Source: Streptomyces sp. NBC_01317 (GTDB lineage: Bacteria > Actinomycetota > Actinomycetes > Streptomycetales > Streptomycetaceae). Taken from it: DNA of 64,000 bases. Below are positions 62,801 through 64,000 of this stretch, piece after piece. The stretch spans positions 7,959,501-8,023,500 of the forward strand of contig NZ_CP108393.1 in the NCBI RefSeq assembly GCF_035961655.1. The letters run 5' to 3'. Position 1 is the first letter of the stretch; each line of letters starts with the position of its first letter. Below the pieces are notes generated by a model that worked only from the letters and a program-made list of their open reading frames with translations, was not told where the DNA came from and made no database searches. The translations under genes and the position numbers were made by a program.

Positions 62801-64000
62801 GTGAACAGGAACGCGACCCGTCCCACCGCCGGCCGCCCGCCCCCCGCCGGCACCCCTTCCGCGAGCACCCGCAACTCCGCGAGGAGTTCGTCGCGGGTGC
62901 TGCCGGCTATGACCGCACCGTGGTCGAGGGCGGTACGGGTGGTGGCCAGCGAGTACCCGATGTCGGGCACGGTGAGCGAGGCATCGGCCTCGACATGCGC
63001 CAACAGCCGCTGTGCCTGCCCGGCAAGCGCCTCCGGGGTCTTGCCGGAGAGGACCCAGGGCACCACCCCCGCCGGCCGCACCCCCCCGGCGCCCGGCTCC
63101 CGCGACAGGACCGACAGGGCCTGCGGGGCCGCCACTTGCGGGGCCGACAGGGCTTGCGGGGCTTGCGGGGTTGGTGGGGCTTCCTCCACGATCACATGCG
63201 CGTTCGTACCGCCGAAGCCGAAGGACGACACCCCGGCGCGCCGCGCACGCCCCGTCTGGGGCCAGTCGGTGGTCTCGTTCAGGAGTTTGACGGCGCCGGA
63301 GTCCCAGTCGACCATCGGGGTCGGCTCGTTCGCGTACAGCGACTTGGGCAGGACACCGTGGCGCAGGGCCTGGACCATCTTGATGACGCCCCCGACCCCG
63401 GCCGCCGCCTGGGCGTGCCCGATGTTCGACTTCAGCGAGCCCAGCAGCAGCGGTTGTCCGGCGGGCCGGTCCTGCCCGTAGGCGGCGAGCAGGGCCTGGG
63501 CCTCGATGGGGTCACCCAGGCGGGTCCCGGTGCCGTGCGCCTCCACCGCGTCCACATCGGCCGGGGTGAGGCGGGCGTTGGCGAGGGCTTGGCGGATGAC
63601 GCGTTCCTGGGCGGGGCCGTTGGGGGCGGTGAGGCCGTTGCTGGCGCCGTCCTGGTTGACGGCGCTGCCCCGCAGCACGGCCAGGATCCGGTGCCCGTTC
63701 CTCTGGGCGTCGGAGAGGCGTTCGACGAGCAGCAGGCCCACCCCTTCCGACCAGCCGGTCCCCTCCGCGCCGGCCGCGAACGACCGGCAGCGCCCGTCCG
63801 CCGCCAGCCCCCGCAGCCGCGAGAACTCCACGAACGCGACCGGCGTCGACATCACCGTCGCACCCCCCGCCAGTGCCAGGTCGCACTCCCCGTTGCGCAG
63901 CGCGTTCGCCGCCAGGTGCAGTGCCACCAGCGAGGAGGAGCAGGCGGTGTCGACCGTGACCGCCGGCCCCTCGAAACCGTAGGTGTAGGACAGGCGGCCC
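59893..64000 (-). CDS. Modular type I PKS, module KS-AT-KR-ACP (5' end beyond window)
   Basis: The gene is open at the right edge, within the KS just upstream of its active site ([20 protein letters not shown], at about 63900-63960). The order is KS, AT ([16 protein letters not shown], malonyl-specific), KR ([20 protein letters not shown] in place of LDD; Tyr in [14 protein letters not shown]), and ACP with [15 protein letters not shown]. In the ACP the usual Asp before the phosphopantetheine Ser is Asn. There is no DH. A C-terminal docking segment ([14 protein letters not shown]) fits the N-terminal coiled coil of the downstream PKS protein. The product of this module would be a beta-hydroxy intermediate. 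Confidence 0.93.
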   Translation of the reverse strand, partial: GRLSYTYGFEGPAVTVDTACSSSLVALHLAANALRNGECDLALAGGATVMSTPVAFVEFSRLRGLAADGRCRSFAAGAEGTGWSEGVGLLLVERLSDAQRNGHRILAVLRGSAVNQDGASNGLTAPNGPAQERVIRQALANARLTPADVDAVEAHGTGTRLGDPIEAQALLAAYGQDRPAGQPLLLGSLKSNIGHAQAAAGVGGVIKMVQALRHGVLPKSLYANEPTPMVDWDSGAVKLLNETTDWPQTGRARRAGVSSFGFGGTNAHVIVEEAPPTPQAPQALSAPQVAAPQALSVLSREPGAGGVRPAGVVPWVLSGKTPEALAGQAQRLLAHVEADASLTVPDIGYSLATTRTALDHGAVIAGSTRDELLAELRVLAEGVPAGGGRPAVGRVAFLFTGQGAQHTGMGMELYAAYPVFAEAFDTICAHFDPHLPRPLREIITTGEGLNDTAHTQPALFALEVALYRLVESWGVVPDYLAGHSIGEVTAAHVAGVLGLADAARLVSARARLMQAMPPNGAMIAVQAPEDQVRPLLAGRESEIGVAAVNGPASVVISGDTQAAEEVAARLAEQGYRTRRLTVSHAFHSPHMDGMLDDFRTTAKQLTYHPPAIPVVSTLTGRPAEGEDLRTPDYWANQVRHTVRYNDALHTLQSQGVTTLLELGPDGVLSALAVAGAERPEALTAVPALRRGQPQARTLAGAIGTLHLSGVRVDWEASFAGTGARHIPLPTYAFQHEPFWLTPEIPAADDGAQEGGLVHRTWEPLELPEPAATARWAVLTPEEPGTPAGALGGTPAGVLVGAARFSRVADLAAQAEGGAGPTAVLHHLTASKEAPHQALALARQWLAEDRLADIPLIVLTDNAVPAGQVPDPYTAAAWALLSSAQSEAPGRIILIDIDASQDADPAVLDAIVASGHARTAIRPQGVLAPRLRPLPTTPTTPSAPVFDPAGTVLITGGTGTLGSLVARHLVTSHGVRHLLLTSRRGDQAPGAQDLVSALSALGATVTVTACDVTDRDALAALITHIPAGHPLNAVVHTAGILDNGLLSAMTSPRLAAVLAPKADGARHLHELTRHLDLSAFILFSSAAGVFGAPGQSNYAAASAYLDALAEHRAAHNQPATSVAWGLWQTGGINADLDERELTRSAREGFRALTDQEGLALLDDALASGRPALIAGVSAAAPVRGPARAPAGTAPAALTQRLANLPATEREPYLSAMVTKEIASVLGHASATALTPGRPLQELGFNSLTAVELRNRLSAAARLPLPATLVFDHPTPAALAAFLLTLAAPPAEDPAKTVLAELDRLEASLAALPPQDESRPALSVRLHALLGKLNAKTPEGDGGEPGEPFAAASTDDIFDFIDNQLGRGTG
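62047..63188. repeat. Long near-identical repeat, copy 2
   Basis: This is the partner of 57160-58310. The two differ mainly in scattered bases and a short length change in the Ala/Pro/Gln linker near the KS end. Such identity at DNA level indicates recent duplication or gene conversion. Confidence 0.85.

Overview
The window is high-GC actinobacterial DNA that reads as Streptomyces or a very close relative. The supporting signs are GC-rich third codon positions, GTG/TTG starts, many one-regulator-one-target TetR, MarR and AraC units, an actinobacterial iron box, a TTA codon in a pathway activator, and a modular type I polyketide synthase (PKS). No rRNA, tRNA or CRISPR array was seen.

Layout. 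1-11 kb holds a PucR-type regulator (cut by the window edge and apparently frameshifted), a VOC protein, an AraC regulator, a chloramphenicol phosphotransferase, an iron-box-controlled CopD-like membrane protein, a TetR/sialidase pair, a secreted beta-helix protein, an acyltransferase, and a divergent MFS/MarR pair. 11-18 kb has an NLP-type (NPP1) secreted protein, then a thiolase and the paaABCDE phenylacetyl-CoA epoxidase genes, each with a TetR-type operator. 18-24 kb has a DUF4331 protein and a compact four-gene operon: an MfnB-type furan synthase, an aldehyde dehydrogenase, a zinc alcohol dehydrogenase and a carboxyl-methyltransferase-like protein. Together these look like a small pathway to a furan metabolite. 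24-29 kb has a divergent TetR/MMPL pair, a 3D-domain plus ricin-lectin secreted protein, and a DUF5954 protein.

29-36 kb is a graveyard of mobile DNA. It holds two pieces of a Tn3-family transposase that break at the same 12-mer, an internally deleted serine recombinase, and an integrase tail. A tetR-MFS-SDR cassette lies between the Tn3 pieces. 36-46 kb is a mixed accessory region: VOC, SDR and quinone-oxidoreductase-like genes, TetR, an alpha/beta hydrolase, an ECF sigma factor, CsbD, ThpR, an APH-like kinase, CadD, a methyltransferase pseudogene and an IS256 relic.

46-64 kb begins a secondary-metabolite locus. A PET-hydrolase-like cutinase is followed by a LAL-type LuxR regulator with a TTA codon (likely bldA dependence). 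An IS5-type element follows directly, and an IS630 element sits inside that element's target duplication. Two PKS proteins then read leftward: KS-AT-KR-ACP (open at the right edge) and KS-AT-DH-KR-ACP-TD. The terminal reductase domain predicts release of the chain as an aldehyde or alcohol rather than an acid. The rest of the cluster lies beyond base 64000. Much of 49-60 kb is strongly G/T-skewed on the + strand whichever strand is coding, and the two IS elements are not.
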